Shown here: piece after piece, positions 23,110 through 35,765 of the stretch
How the letters are laid out: every line of letters begins with the position of its first letter
How positions within the stretch are numbered: position 1 is the first letter of the stretch
Assembly (NCBI GenBank): GCA_947579605.1
Contig: OX388322.1
Location: forward strand, 9,176,001 to 9,240,000
Origin: Athripsodes cinereus
Lineage: Eukaryota; Arthropoda; Insecta; Trichoptera; Leptoceridae
DNA: 64,000 nucleotides
Reading direction: 5' to 3'
Made by a program: the position numbers and the translations under genes
Notes under the pieces: model-generated
Databases searched by the model: none
What the model saw: the letters and a program-made list of their open reading frames with translations, nothing else
What the model was told of the DNA's origin: nothing

Positions 23110-24500
23110 GTTAATTGGTTAGACTAAAGATTAAGACTATTATGGAAATTCTTAAAACTAAATAAATAGTCCACTTGTGAGAAATGACGAAATGGCAGAG
23201 ATGGCTCAATATATCAATAAATATAACAAGAAGTAGGTATATTTAAAATATATTTAGTAAAATATAATATTTTCCAGTAATTTAGTTTTCAACATATTTT
23301 TATTGGTCATATTATATTTGTAAAATTGGTAAAACTGATGTATAACATACGAATATAATTGATGTGGTCAGCCCCAAATGTCTGTAAAGTTTTAATCAAT
23401 AATTTTCAATTAATACATAAGGCAAACACAAAACCAATTAAAAGTAATGGAAGTTTGTTAATTATAGTCAAATTTATTACAAATCAATTGTACGTATAAT
23501 CTGTTTCTAACGCTGTCAGATATTATAATCACGATTCTTTTCCAGCAATCTCATTTCTAGTGCATTTATGTGCCTTTTTTAATATCTATCCATTTTCGAA
23601 AGTTGGCAGCTAGAAATTTCGAGTAGTGTAAGGGAAATCATAAAATTCTAAGAATTTGAGACCTGTTTTTACTTGTGAGTCGATCGCTTGTCATTTAAAA
23701 TTATTTTTTGCTTTTATTATATTTTTTCTTATTGATTTTATGTATAGAGTTATTAAATATAGAGTTTTGTGTGTTCTATGAATATTTTTTTGTATAATTA
23801 ACCGTACGATGACGAATAATTTATAATTTTATTGTTTTATAGATTGCCGATAGTATAAGTCTGACTACCCCAGATGTAGATACTACTACTGCTATCAACC
23901 AACAAAAAATTATAATATTCAGGATGGGTGGCAAACTTCATCGCTGAAGTTAAGATGTAAAAGGTTTCGATAGTTCATAGGTAAATATTCATTCATTCAC
24001 TTGCTCTAGCAAGAAGTTCTCTAACTACATATAAAAATATATAAAATTTACAGCAATAACGAACAAATTTTATACGATAAAATCCCATACATATTTGCGT
24101 GTTTGGATTGCTAATAATCTATGTATGTACAAATAATCTTACAATGAATTTTTGATATGAGAAATGGGTCTCGTGTGGGCGGTAAGCCAAATGGGTAACG
24201 AGGGAACTATGCTTTTAGGTTAAAGGTTCCAAACCTATTTCTTTCATTGGCCCCTTTAAAAACTTTATATTTTGTTGTGCTCCATTTAAAATACATTTTA
24301 TATATTACATAACAATATTGTATCTTAAAAATCGACTTCCAGTTTCTTCTTAGAAAAGAAGAAGTAGGAACATACACTTTAACATTTTCATACAGGAAAT
24401 GAACATTTTAACGCGCTTCGTTCACTTTAAGTCGTTAGTTCAGGTATTTTAAATTGATTTGGTCATGAAATTCTTCATTAATTGTGTTGAATTTTTCATG
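23110..24500. other. Non-coding sequence with one weak repeat copy
   Basis: 23,865-23,960 is a partial, diverged copy of the dispersed repeat (TTCAGGATGGGTGGCAAACT). Otherwise AT-rich with nothing recognised. Confidence 0.4.
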
Positions 24501-24502
24501 AA

Positions 24503-25258
24503 TCAGACTTCCATAATTAGGTAAAATGAAACATGTGTTTCTTTCTAGTATAAATAATTAATCACGAGAGAGACGTCTTTCGACTTATCAGGTCAACATC
24601 AATTTCGAGCTTATATTTTGTTTTCGAAATAGATCTCAAAAGACGTCTCTCACGTGATCAATAATTTATAGTAGAAAGATTTTTTTTCAACTCAGACTTC
24701 CATAATTAGGTAAAATGAAACATGTGTTTCTTTCTAGCATAAATAATTAATCACGAGAGAGACGTCTTTCGACTTATCAGGTCAACATCAATTTCGAGCT
24801 TATATTTTGTTTTCGAAATAGATCTCAAAAGACGTCTCTCACGTGATCAATAATTTATAGTAGAAAGATTTTTTTTCAACTCAGACTTCCATAATTAGGT
24901 AAAATGAAACATGTGTTTCTTTCTAGCATAAATAATTAATCACGAGAGAGACGTCTTTCGACTTATCAGGTCAACATCAATTTCGAGCTTATATTTTGTT
25001 TTCGAAATAGATCTCAAAAGACGTCTCTCACGTGATCAATAATTTATAGTAGAAAGATTTTTTTTCAACTCAGACTTCCATAATTAGGTAAAATGAAACA
25101 TGTGTTTCTTTCAAGTATAAATAATTAATCACGAGAGAGACGTCTTTCGACTTATCAGGTCAACATCAATTTCGAGCTTATATTTTGTTTTCGAAATAAA
25201 TCTCAAAAGACGTCTCTCACGTGATCAATAATTTATAGTAGAAAGATTTTTTTTCAAC
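24503..25258. repeat. 189-bp tandem array, four copies of a palindromic element
   Basis: Units start at 24,503, 24,692, 24,881 and 25,070, each opening TCAGACTTCCATAATTAGG. Within a unit, TTTCTTTCTAGTATAAATAA...CACGAGAGAGACGTCTTT faces an inverted near-copy ...GACGTCTCTCACGTGATCAA...TAGTAGAAAGA. Copies are almost identical, so the array is young. Single ends of the same element occur at 47,462, 51,410 and 53,268. Confidence 0.9.
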
Positions 25259-25496
25259 CAACCTAATTATGAATTTTTCGTGAGATATAGCACTTTTAAT
25301 TTTCATCAATATATCAAAGAGAAAAAGTTCTAAAAAATACTTAAATTCAAATAAGTCCACAAGCTATAAGGTTTATTTTACATTTGGGAACATATTATTT
25401 ATATAACTAAGAAAATATATAAGGCTGATAGGAAATATTGTAAAAGTTGAACACATTGAATTGCAGAGAATTCATGAGGAATCGTATAAAAATGTC

Positions 25497-25575
25497 GGGA
25501 GCGAAAGTATATGCAAGTATAAGAATAAATGACGCACGATTCTTTCTGCCTACCCCGCAAAGAAAATATGATGAA
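25497..25575 (+). mobile_element. 3' end fragment of the 9,010 LINE family
   Basis: GAGCGAAAGTATATGCAAG...CGATTCTTTCTGCCTACCCC matches the coding end and 3' tail of the element at 9,010-9,530 (reverse complement). It lies head to tail with a SINE. Confidence 0.6.
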
Positions 25576-25585
25576 ACCAAATACG

Positions 25586-25765
25586 ATTTTTTTTTAAAAA
25601 AAAAGATGTATCTGGGTTTTGTTTCAAACCCAAATACAACCTTATACACCTTTCACAGTAAGCTAAAAGCTTGTATCGTGAAAGGAGAGTTTGCCGGCAC
25701 CTGGGATCGAACCGCGGATCCCTTGTTCACGAGACCGAGACTCTACCTCCAGGCTACCAACGAAC
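25586..25765 (-). mobile_element. tRNA-derived SINE (type 1), nearly full
   Basis: The minus strand shows an A-box-like TAGCCTGGAGGTAGAGTC, the B box GGTTCGATCCCAGG, then GTGCCGGCAAACTC, CTTTTAGCTTACTGTGAAAG, a TTTGGGTTTG/AAACCCAGA hairpin and a T/A tail. RNA polymerase III promoter boxes make it a SINE rather than a tRNA gene. Confidence 0.8.
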
Positions 25766-25799
25766 TCGTTTACATTAAATTACAAAAGTCATATCACTA

Positions 25800-26605
25800 G
25801 AAACAATTCAACTCTGTGAAAGAAGTTGAAGTTAATTTATTTAAGCTCTGATAGATCACAATAGTTTTAATGATTAATCATAATAATGGAATCAACCTAA
25901 GGTAATCTACTGCAAAAAGTAGCACACAAAACAACACTAAACCCATTTACAGGTATTATTCGATACGGATAATATGCCTTCGTCTACGTAAAATAATAAT
26001 AATAATAATAATAGAGGTACCTACCTACTCATATAAAATATGTAAATAGCTGTGTTATTCAGTATACGACCTATTTCACACGTGAAGCAATTTAGGGTAT
26101 TAAGAAAAATCACTTTTGGTTTGTCGAAAAATAAACAAAATACAAAAAAAGTAATAAATGTATGTAATCTGTGTAGAAAATTCTTAGTCTGTCTTCATAT
26201 ATCGTCGTTGCATATTCAAATGGAGACATGTGCGAACATTTTTATTTAGGCATATTCTTAAAAACTGTTCATTATGGCATTAAAATTGTTTGGACTTTTT
26301 ATTGGCATGTGATATTATTCTTTGAGTACCTATTGAACTTTAATATTTGATACTAAGAATCACTTCATAAAATGGATATGATATCATTATAAGCAGTTTA
26401 TTCTAGAAATGTCAAAACATTTATGAATTCACATACTCCTTTTTTAATATGCAACGACGATATTTTAGTTCCTATAGATTTAGACCAATGTTATTCAAGA
26501 GTGTTTCGAATAAATCATTTTTATAATTATGTACAGATGATCTTTTGTATGTACGAAAAGTTCGTTCATAAACATTTTAAAAAACATCTAGAGCATTTAA
26601 ACATT
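25800..26605. other. Non-coding sequence
   Basis: Contains an AAT microsatellite (about 25,988-26,013). No gene recognised; frames at 26,052 and 26,423 lack any family resemblance. Confidence 0.4.
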
Positions 26606-26609
26606 CGAC

Positions 26610-26760
26610 TTAATAATAATAATTATAATAAACTTTATTGTGCTTAAAAACATACATATAAACAGATTATAAATACTAATAATTATCATGCACAATGGGC
26701 GAGTTTATCGCGTGTAAGCGATATCTTCCAACTAACCCAAACGACTTATATTCGACGATA
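26610..26760 (-). mobile_element. LINE 3' UTR
   Basis: The minus strand has TTACACGCGATAAACTCGCC...TGCATG and ends in AATAAAGTTTATTATAATTA. The GCGATAAACTCGCC motif is shared with tails at 2,990 and 42,730, pointing to related LINE 3' ends. Confidence 0.5.
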
Positions 26761-26764
26761 AATT

Positions 26765-27840
26765 AATTTCATTTATAAAGCTCCGATGGCCTGAACTATC
26801 CGCTTTCATAATAGGTAGGTACACCATTCTTATGGCAACATCATCAGCACGTTGAGGTAGGTTGTCATAAGAAGAGATGACTCGATTGGCGCAGAATCGC
26901 TCTGAACAAAGGGGGACAATTTCTTCTCCCTACTCCCTAGAGAAGCGAAGAGTGAAAAGAAGAAAAAATAAATTCGACATGTCATATCCAACCACGTGTA
27001 AACTGCCTAAAATGTTCAATACAGAGGTTGCAAACATTTATTTTTTAATAAAAGTGAATTTATTATGCTATCATCATACGTAACGAGTGATATTTCTATT
27101 GTAAGCCTACCACTACTAAAACGTTATTAGATTTTATATCATGAAAGATGACTATAATAACACACAAGATTTTCATATCTTTTTAATAATACTAAAGATA
27201 TATATTTCTGCTTGTACGTTTATCGTGAAAATGAAAAAAATGAAATAGAATCTAAAATAAAAACATCACGAAATATACTTACTACCACAGCTATTCAAAT
27301 GTGCATCTTCTCTGACTCGAAAATATTTTGAAGTAATCTGAAGCCTAATAAAAACGATTTATACTTTTTAATAACTTATTCTGGGCTTTATATTTGTATC
27401 TCTCTGTCTACCCAAGACATTTTTAATCTCCAGTCAGATAAGATAGTCTACATTTCAACAGACGTTCTCTCAGTTTTCAATTTTTTTATTATGGATTTTT
27501 TCTTAATAATTAATTGACACATTATGACACATACCTACACACAAACTGATACATTGAATAAAGTAAGATTTTCTTTTAGATTTTAGACTTTACAGGGGCA
27601 TTTATCTAATACATTTAGGCTCAACGAATGCACAAATTTATCTATTACATAAATCAAAACATTTCCTATTATGTAATTAAATATTGCTTTAATTAAATTG
27701 AAAAATAAGGTGTCCCTATTGATAGTAGTTGTATAAAAGATGAAATTTATTTCATCGAGAATATCGGATATACTCAGTTATTGTCAGCTGAAATAATATT
27801 TGTAAGGATGTAATAGCATAAAATTCGGTTTAATTACTAC
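26765..27840. other. AT-rich non-coding sequence, nothing recognised
   Basis: No repeat ends, RNA gene or protein motif seen. Confidence 0.4.
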
Positions 27841-27844
27841 TACT

Positions 27845-28085
27845 ACTATACCATCACGGCATATCCCACAAGTGGGGTAGCCAGCAGACCAGCTGCATGT
27901 AAGAAACATGGAAGCTGTCCTCTTCGTGCCAATATAAAATCAAGACATTCAGGATGGGTGGCAAATCTCATCGCTGAATTTAAGGTGTACAATGTCTTAA
28001 TTTTTTCGAACACCTGCCTTTTACAGGACACTCGAAAACTTACGGAGAATAGTGGGAGACCAATTCTTTACCGGGTGCTCCACGG
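27845..28085 (+). repeat. Dispersed repeat, best-preserved copy
   Basis: CATCACGGCATATCCCACAA...GTGGGGTAGCCAGCAGACC, TTCGTGCCAATATAAAATC, ATTCAGGATGGGTGGCAAAT, CTGCCTTTTACAGGACACTC and TTTACCGGGTGCTCCACGG, in that order. At least six more copies lie in this window. Class undetermined. Confidence 0.7.
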
Positions 28086-28164
28086 GTTTAATTATACGAT
28101 CGGTTTAATTATACGATCCGAATTCCTGTTTCGCGGTTTCGTTTTAACCGTAATAAACGATAAT

Positions 28165-28300
28165 GTTCATAATATTTCTTCTTCTCCTGGTGCCGTCTCC
28201 TCTGCAAATATTGACAATCATCCACCTTATTGACTATACCGTAATTGTGCAGCCAACAAATTCCTTATCATCCTGGTCCTATTCTTCTTGAAATTTTTCT
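28165..28300 (-). pseudogene. Short LINE C-terminal relic
   Basis: Minus-strand translation gives RWMIVNICRGDGTRRRRNIM, resembling the MIANLxRGDGTxxRRR end of several lepidopteran LINEs. Very short. Confidence 0.4.
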
Positions 28301-28861
28301 CTATTTTCCTTAAGGAGATATTAAGACTTTACAGTAATTTAATAGATTCCCACGAAGCGGATTTGGCTTGCCACTAGGGCCCACCCGTGAGGATAAAATT
28401 TTGTTTGCAAGTGAAGATAAATAGGAGTCCTTGATTTGTGAGATACCCAGGTGTCTTGAGGTTCCTTTCTATACGATATCTTTGCCCTAAATTATCAGTT
28501 TTATTAGTTGGTATTTTTCTCCTCTCGTTACGTAACGAAAGTATTGCAATTCATGTAGTAACAAAGTAAGTGGCGTGAATTTTCGTGAAAACTATTCGTG
28601 TTTCTAGCAAATCAATGATAAATTGGAGTAAAGAGAAGAAACATTATTTATTGATTAGTATCATAATCTTCTATTACTTCGTAAGTTTCATTACAGTAGA
28701 AATAACATTTTCAGAATGTTTGTGCTCCATTTTTATTGTTTGAAATTAATTAAAAACTATAAGGAGCCATGGCATTTAAATTGATTAAAAATGTTTATTT
28801 ATTAATTTTATTCTGTAATTTCTAGTGTTCCCTAAAACAATTAATTATGTTGTATAAGCCT

Positions 28862-29042
28862 TTCTTCTTCTTTAAGTGCCCTGTCGGGTCCCCCCAACGT
28901 TGGCGATCACCTCGGCGAACTTGACCCTGTCCTGCGCCGCTCGGAACAGCTCCTCCACACTTCGGATGCCGGTCCACTCCTTTATATTTCGCAACCAGGA
29001 CATCTGTCTCCTACCGGGTCCTCGGCGTCCCTCAATTTAATA
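28862..29042 (-). pseudogene. LINE C-terminal relic
   Basis: The minus strand encodes EGRRGPGRRQMSWLRNIKEW, TGIRSVEELFRAAQDRVKFA and EVIANVGGTRQGT-stop. Same family as 43,425-43,620, which ends VIANVEGT-stop. Confidence 0.65.
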
Positions 29043-29049
29043 AGCCTTT

Positions 29050-30410
29050 AGCTATGTTAATTAGATACAACAGTTTTTTCTATGTTTTCCGTTACTTTTT
29101 GTGTATTCTCCATATTGCATGGATTAAACACTTAAACTTTTAAATACACACTTTTTTACCATTATTGGTAATATCTCATTAAGAGACGAAATAATAGTAG
29201 ATATCTACAAAAATAAAAATAATAAAAACTGTATTAAAGAGTTGAAGTGTTTTATTCATCCAAGATAGACTGATTGCGTAATTTTAAAAACTCTTAATTG
29301 TGTTGAAGGTAAATTATTCGTGTGCGAATTCGTCTTTTCACCTCCGACAGACTAATTAATCCCACAGAATGAAACCCAAGAACTGAGAGGATTCCAGGTA
29401 ATATTATAATGAACGAGTACAATGTGTGAAAAGACGGGTACCTACATAATAATATGAAGGTTTTACTATTTGTGAGTGTAACGCAAGACTTGTCGTGTAT
29501 GTATTATTCATTGAATAGCTACATGGCTGGCTCCGTAGGATAATAGCATGATAATAGTGTCTCGGGATTGCAGAATAGTGTTCTATTCCCTAATGCTCGT
29601 GTTCCACTCCACAGGATGTCTTTTGTCCTTATAATAAAGTCTCTAGCGGAGCTCTTGTAAGAAGATGGTATATCAACATTTATAGTGAAATGGATTTTCT
29701 ACCCATGACACATACATTACGTGTATAGTGCGCTTCACTTAACTGATATTTTCAAATAATGTTTTAATTTTCTAGTAAAAGCTAGATTATGGTTTATTAC
29801 CCTCGTCGTTCAATTTTGTTTTGGATATAAGACAGACAATAGTTGGATTAGGAACTACTTGAATAATTGACGATGACCATTCTATTTGTAATATAAATTA
29901 CCTACATAACATTAATTTAAAAGAAGCGTAGATTTTATATTTGATTAGTTAGACTTTTACTAATTTATTGTGTGAACATTATACGATTTAATATACACCT
30001 ACATTAAAATTCAAGGCTTCCCATATATGTGTTCTTATTAATTGTAAAAAATATTATCATTTAACTGATTATTTCACACGTCCTCTTGCCCTGAAATTTC
30101 AAAAGATCATAACATTATTATATACTAGGGTCTAGAGTGAGAAATGATTCTACATCCATCCCATGTTTTCGAATTCTAATGTTTAAAATACAACATCATA
30201 GTATTCATTTCATCAGTTACATGATTCGAACTCTACAAGTGTAAGTTTCATATCCAACACATAGACTGCCTGTGTCTTTGAAGTCTGAAGGAGTGTAATA
30301 ATATTTCGTCATTATGTATGTAGGAATGTTACATACTATACAAACAAATGACATATGTTATTATACACTAGCTTTCTAGGACCTACAGTTTTACGCAAAG
30401 TCACCTCTTC
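29050..30410. other. Non-coding sequence, nothing recognised
   Basis: AT-rich; no supported feature on either strand. Confidence 0.4.
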
Positions 30411-30414
30411 TTGA

Positions 30415-30890
30415 TGGAAATTTCCACAAGTGGGGTAACCAGCGAACACACTGCATGTAATAAACGTGGAAGTCGTCCTCTTCATTAAACAACAAAATCA
30501 GATATTCAAATAGACGGCATGCCTCTTCAATGGGTGCGTCCAGATAGTAGGACGCGAACGTCAATCAAACATCAATCTTCAATCATTCGGTGATAATTCG
30601 AAGCATTCTCCGAAGAAATATTCGAATGAATGCTTTCGTAATCCGTATACGGACGGGTAACGAAGGCATTCATTCGAATATTTCTTCGGAGAATGCTCTG
30701 AATCGTCACAGAATGATTGAAGATTGACGGTTGATTAACGTTCGCGTCCTACTATCTGAACGCACCCATTGAAGAAGATATTAAACATGTTATAAAGTGC
30801 TATTTTATGGAAACGTTTAGTTTACAGGACAGTTGAAATCCTAAAGAAAAGAGTGGGAAACCTATTCTCTTCTGGGAGTATTATATCGCT
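30415..30890 (+). repeat. Dispersed repeat interrupted by a palindromic MITE
   Basis: 30,415-30,524 and 30,775-30,890 together make one copy of the dispersed repeat (CACAAGTGGGGTAACCAGC; TTTACAGGACAGTTGAAA; CTATTCTCTTCTGGG). The MITE at 30,525-30,774 splits it. Confidence 0.65.
30525..30774. mobile_element. Palindromic MITE, 250 bp
   Basis: Near-complete inverted repeat: CTTCAATGGGTGCGTCCAGA at the left and its near complement at the right, with inner arms CATTCTCCGAAGAAATATTC. The closest relative is at 47,768-48,003, inserted in another copy of the same host repeat. Confidence 0.8.
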
Positions 30891-31224
30891 CGTCAATGGT
30901 ATAGGTTTACCGAAATCGATCGCGATTTAAATAATCAAGTAACGGATGTGCATTGTAGAATACTTAAAAAACATTCAAAATGTCTCGTAACTGTTACATA
31001 GTTAATCCTTCTAAAATATCTGATACTCTTCTGGGAACTCCAGGGTTGTCAATCTATCGAAAAAAAATCTTTTCAAGGTAATCTTTCAGCAAATAAACCG
31101 TTGCTTCGCAGTATACACATTTTTTTTTAAATTTCTATGGCCCATTGAAGATGACATTCACGTTCAACACATACACTGGGTAACTGGTTACTCCAGTCCT
31201 GAAAAATACCGTGATAGTATAGAT

Positions 31225-31349
31225 CAGGGATGTTGCGGATGTCGATTTTAACACATCCGCGGATGTGAATGCGGATGCGGATTTTTGAAGGCTCACATCA
31301 CAAGGTGTATGAGGTTGTATTTGGGTTTATAACAAAAACCCAGATATAT

Positions 31350-31430
<81 letters not shown>

Positions 31431-31743
31431 AATAATATTATGGATTTTTTGGCGAAATATTTTTTTTCTTCTTTGTTATTTGCAAAAATAAAATAAAACC
31501 GGCAAAAATAAAAAACGCGTCTGATCTTGTCACCATTATTTTCGTTCCCATTGGTTAATGTCAAGTGCAAACGGCACGCGCCATTCGCCGGCCCCGCCCC
31601 ATTTCTTTCTTGTCACAAATTGTCTTACATCCGCATCCGCTTGAACATCCGCATCGATTATTGCGGATGCGGATGCGGATGCAGATGTCCAAATACATGC
31701 GGAAGCTCCGCATTTGCGGATGCGAATATTCGCAACATCCCTG
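31225..31743. mobile_element. hAT-type MITE with nested SINE, 519 bp
   Basis: Ends CAGGGATGTTGCGGATGTCG and ...ATATTCGCAACATCCCTG. Flanked by a perfect 8-bp duplication GTATAGAT (31,217-31,224 and 31,744-31,751). Subterminal GCGGATGCGGAT repeats occur on both sides. A type 1 SINE is inserted at about 31,308-31,429. No transposase frame. Confidence 0.9.
31308..31429 (+). mobile_element. 5'-truncated tRNA-SINE (type 1) with a 72-A tail
   Basis: GGTGTATGAGGTTGTATTTG...AAAAACCCAGATATATC matches the SINE bodies at 14,143 and 25,586. It is followed by seven Ts and then 72 uninterrupted As (31,358-31,429). The frames across it that translate as poly-Lys or poly-Phe are artefacts. Confidence 0.8.
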
Positions 31744-31754
31744 GTATAGATATA

Positions 31755-32710
31755 TGAACCTTTATACATTACGTATGTTATTAAAACATCTAACACTTGT
31801 ATGTGTATATCACATAGAAAATGTCTCCAGTATTTAGGGACACATTTATATAAGACCGATAAACTTATTGATAATATTATAAAAGTATTTCCGAATGTGT
31901 AATCTCTCACAAAGTATCTTACGAAGCAACCGTAAATAATTAATTTGCTTTTTAGTGATCTTACAACTACATACAAATAAGGTGTGAAATGTGTTAAGCT
32001 CATTGATTTTCAATAGGAATTTAATTACCTACAAAACTACGTGTTTGATTTACTGATTTATTTAAAACAATATCTCAATTAACGAATATATATTGAGAGA
32101 GATATTTTAACTGTGAGAGTGTTGGAAAATCGTGTAATGAATTCGGAATAACGTTTATAGTAAAATCAAATTGAGTATTTGATTACTACCTATTTTTTTA
32201 TAACCGGAATCAAATTAATTATGCAATTGATTACCCATTGAATTAATGAAGTACTTACTGGCTTATTGCATAGTAGGATATCAATATTACAGTATTGACC
32301 CAGGTATTTCTCTAAGGGTGGTAGGCGGCACAACAGCTGAACAAATTTTTTTATTATTACGACAATCAATATTGGTGTCTATTCAATTGGTCTCAAGGCC
32401 ATCCATTCGTTTGCGAGTGATTTTAGATAAATTGGTGTCTGTCTGCTTTCAATATATAATAATACCGGGGCTGGGAGCGCATCTTTCCACTTTTTTGCAT
32501 TGACGTTGAAATGTTTTGTTGTTTATAGAACAATTTCAAAAATCATTATAAATACAAATTTGACAGACAAATACTAATCATACTTTTTTACACGCCTCGA
32601 TACAGGGCAACCTAGTGAGGCTGCTGCAACATTATTGCATCCATATTGGTGATATATTGTCATTGATTTCGTGTGTATACATACATTGATTGAAAAAAAA
32701 ATTGATAGAT
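31755..32710. other. Non-coding sequence, nothing recognised
   Basis: AT-rich with no supported gene or element end. Confidence 0.4.
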
Positions 32711-32712
32711 AA

Positions 32713-32958
32713 ATATTATGATGGGGTGTGAGGAAGCGCGGACGTCCAAGAACCACATGGCTTGATCACGTGGACCAAATTCTTAAGGACGGACGCGTGT
32801 TGAGTAAGAGAAATCGACGTGCATGTATGAGAAACTGGATGAATGTAAAGGAAGCGAAAGAAGAATGTAAGGATAGATCTATATGGCGTTCCGTTCTCTC
32901 TGCCTACCCCTCCTGGGACATGGCTTGAGGGTATAGTATAGTAGGTAGTATAGTATGA
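32713..32958 (+). pseudogene. LINE 3' end, 5'-truncated
   Basis: Encodes GVRKRGRPRTTWLDHVDQIL, KDGRVLSKRNRRACMRNWMN and, after a short stretch, SAYPSWDMA-stop, then a TATAG-type microsatellite. Very similar to the copy ending at 10,862. Confidence 0.75.
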
Positions 32959-32959
32959 T

Positions 32960-35340
32960 TTTATTAATTTGAGATAAACATCATTCATCTTATTAAGATA
33001 TTGTCAATCTCATTAGAATTGAAACAAACTATAAGCTGAGTAAAAACATTAATCCAATATGTAACGTAGTCTACCAATCAATGTGGTGAATAATATAAAA
33101 CTGTCTTTTAAGAGAAAGTGGAACGCGGAAATAAAGTCAACAATGAGCTTAAAAGTTACATTGTTTTAAACATACGTTTATTGAAATATTCTTTTACCGA
33201 AGATGTTAATGATAATCGAATATTTTCTTTTTCTGGAACGTTTTTTTATATTAATTTTTAATTTATAAGTCACGAAATTAATAAAATATTTGGTGTCACC
33301 ATTTACCAAAAGAAGAGGTAAATGAAATAGAAAATTGTAGATCTCTGTAGATATTTGAAAGCACATTTCAACAAACAATTTATTTTAGTGTTTTAAATCA
33401 TCATTTTAATCCAGATAGGTGGTTTTTTATAGCCTTATATATCATATCTTACATCTAAATATGTATGGAATGATTATATATCTAGCTTATCCATATCTTT
33501 ACCGTATAAAATATTTTTAAATGCTTTTTAAAATAATAACCAACTACTGAAACTATCATATTTATGCGTATTTTCTGATCCTACAAAAATAATGGGTCAG
33601 AAAAGTGCCCACATATGAAACATATTTTAGACATAATTTTCGACATACTCGACTGTAAAAAATGTATCTTACAAGCTACATGGACTTCAGAAAAACGCTC
33701 TTATTCTCTATAAGTCTTCAATAACTAACTTGGTTTGATAAACATATACCATCAAGAAAATTTTGGAAGACTCCTTATAAATTTTCAGTATCCCGTATGG
33801 AATAAAAAGAAAAATTGTTCACCAAAAAATCTTCTAGCAGAACAGGCCAACTTAAAGTGCAAAAAGCAGAAAAAATGTCAGTTTGCAATTAGGTACAACA
33901 TTGGATACACTATTGATTTATTATTTACTGGTACTGATTTTAAGCAATTATATACAACATTACATCCAATTAACCAAAACTACTTAACAATTACATATAC
34001 TCTGCGTACAACTTTCACATATAAATATTTCGTTAATAGACATACAGTATATTAATATGTAATATATGTATTATATTCGTTTTACTATTATGTCAACTTC
34101 AATACAACGCCCTCTCATGTACGGCTCAGTGGATACATTGCCTTTCCTTGCTGTCTTTATTTGTAGATAAAACATTATATTTCACTTAGAACAAAGAGCT
34201 GAACAACCATTTATAAGTATTCTAAAAGGAAAATATATTTTACCATTATTATTTTTGTTTATGTATCATTCACATCAAACGATTTATTTCTCGATGTTTT
34301 ATTATTACATGTCTATTTGTCTAACCCCTCACATTACATCGAATTTCTAGTGAGGTAGTAAGAAAATATTAAGTTTTTGAATAGATAAGCTTTTTTCTCT
34401 CGTTTTCTCAACTTTTGGAAACACGTCAATATGTATTGAATTGAAAAGAACATGGATTAAGAAGTCGTTCATCTTATACGAATAATATATATCGAGAATA
34501 TTGTTATCTAATCACCTTTCAATGATATCCTTGGAAGCACAATCCAGTAGGTAATCAGTCTATGCACCAATAGAGTCACCTCTTCTCACGGCATTCCTTA
34601 TTCTCTCCAATGTTTTTGTCATAGAAACAGTGTAGATATTATTTATGTAAATTTGTTTGTAATCAATGTACTTCCAGTAAAGACATTTATTACTTACATG
34701 CATTTTTTGCTTGAAGAAATAAGAGCAAAATAAAAATAGACCTATAATTTATAGAATTAAAATGTAGGTAGGTCTGTTTTTACAGTAAAGAAGTTCAAAA
34801 ATGTTTCTGATACAAAAGACTTGAATACAATAGAAGCACTAGTAAATCAAAATGGCATTGTAAACTAGTCGAAATCATTTATTAAAATGATAAAACTGAG
34901 AAATTATTGATTCGTAAGACTGTAAAATGCCTTCTTAATTATTCAATATCAAAGTTTAAACTTTGTCACTCTCTCTATCACAAAAAAACACATATTTAAA
35001 CGTGCCTTACTAGCTAAATCTAAAATGAGAATAAATTTATCATTGATTGAAACAAAAATAGAAAACTAATTGTTCTACGAAGCACTTAAGAATATTGAAT
35101 TAGAAATTCAAAACTATCATCAGTACAAATTACATTTTCTAGTGTGAATTTTTCAAATAATAGCTGATTTTCTAAAGTTATAATGTGTCAAAATCAATTG
35201 ACAGTTGAGAATAATTTCAACTAGACATATTCTTTTATACTCTGTGAATAATTAAGCATAAAAGGCCGCTTGTGAGAAAAAATATGTATCTATAAACGTG
35301 AATAAATGAAGGCTTCTTCTTTCCATATTAGCCAGAAATA
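32960..35340. other. AT-rich non-coding sequence
   Basis: Only 34,600-34,690 shows resemblance (TTTATGTAAATTTGTTTGTA...ATCAATGTA) to the LINE-type tail at 42,770-42,830. Nothing else recognised. Confidence 0.4.
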
Positions 35341-35765
35341 GAAGGAAGTGTGTAGAAGATTTTTTCAACATAAGCCAGACATATTTGTCGGCCGGTGAGT
35401 CACGAGGTCCAGGGTTCGATTCCCGGCCAGGGCAAAGTGAAGAATGACCTTTTTCAAATTGTCCTGGGTCTGAGTGTTACATGTACATATATATGTGTTT
35501 AGTGCATTGTATATGTGTATATCGTCGCGTTAGTACTCATAATATAAGATTCGTCTTAGTTTGGGACTGGCTCGATCTGTGTGAATTGTCTATGTATGTT
35601 ATATATTACATAATTCACTCGATTTCAGGTGCTTTGCCATCAAATGAAACTAGAAGTCAGACATTTATGTAAAAGTAAGTGTGTAGAAGATTCTTTCAAC
35701 ATAGGTAAGTCAGACATAAAAATTGTGTAGAATGAAGATTTTTTCAACATAAGCCAGACATAATA
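35341..35765. repeat. ~40-bp tandem repeat split by a SINE
   Basis: The motif GTGTAGAAGATTTTTTCAAC-ATAAGCCAGACAT occurs at about 35,350, 35,685 and 35,727. The type 2 SINE at 35,388-35,612 separates the first from the rest. Confidence 0.6.
35388..35612 (+). mobile_element. tRNA-derived SINE (type 2), head-deleted
   Basis: GGCCGGTGAGTCACGAGGTC, then the B box GGGTTCGATTCCCGGCC, AGAATGACCTTTTTCAAATT and the tail CTCGATCTGTGTGAATTGTC. Compared with 61,373-61,620 it lacks the A-box segment between CCGG and GAGTCACG. Confidence 0.8.

Noticed and set aside
24503..25258. CRISPR array
   Set aside because: Eukaryotic context; the whole 189-bp unit, including the would-be spacer, is repeated identically, so there are no unique spacers.
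25447..25800. 117-codon ORF as a gene
   Set aside because: It spans a LINE tail scrap and the antisense of a tRNA-SINE; the apparent protein is the reverse of repeat sequence.
31269..31570. Poly-Lys and poly-Phe ORFs on opposite strands
   Set aside because: Both are translations of the 72-A SINE tail.
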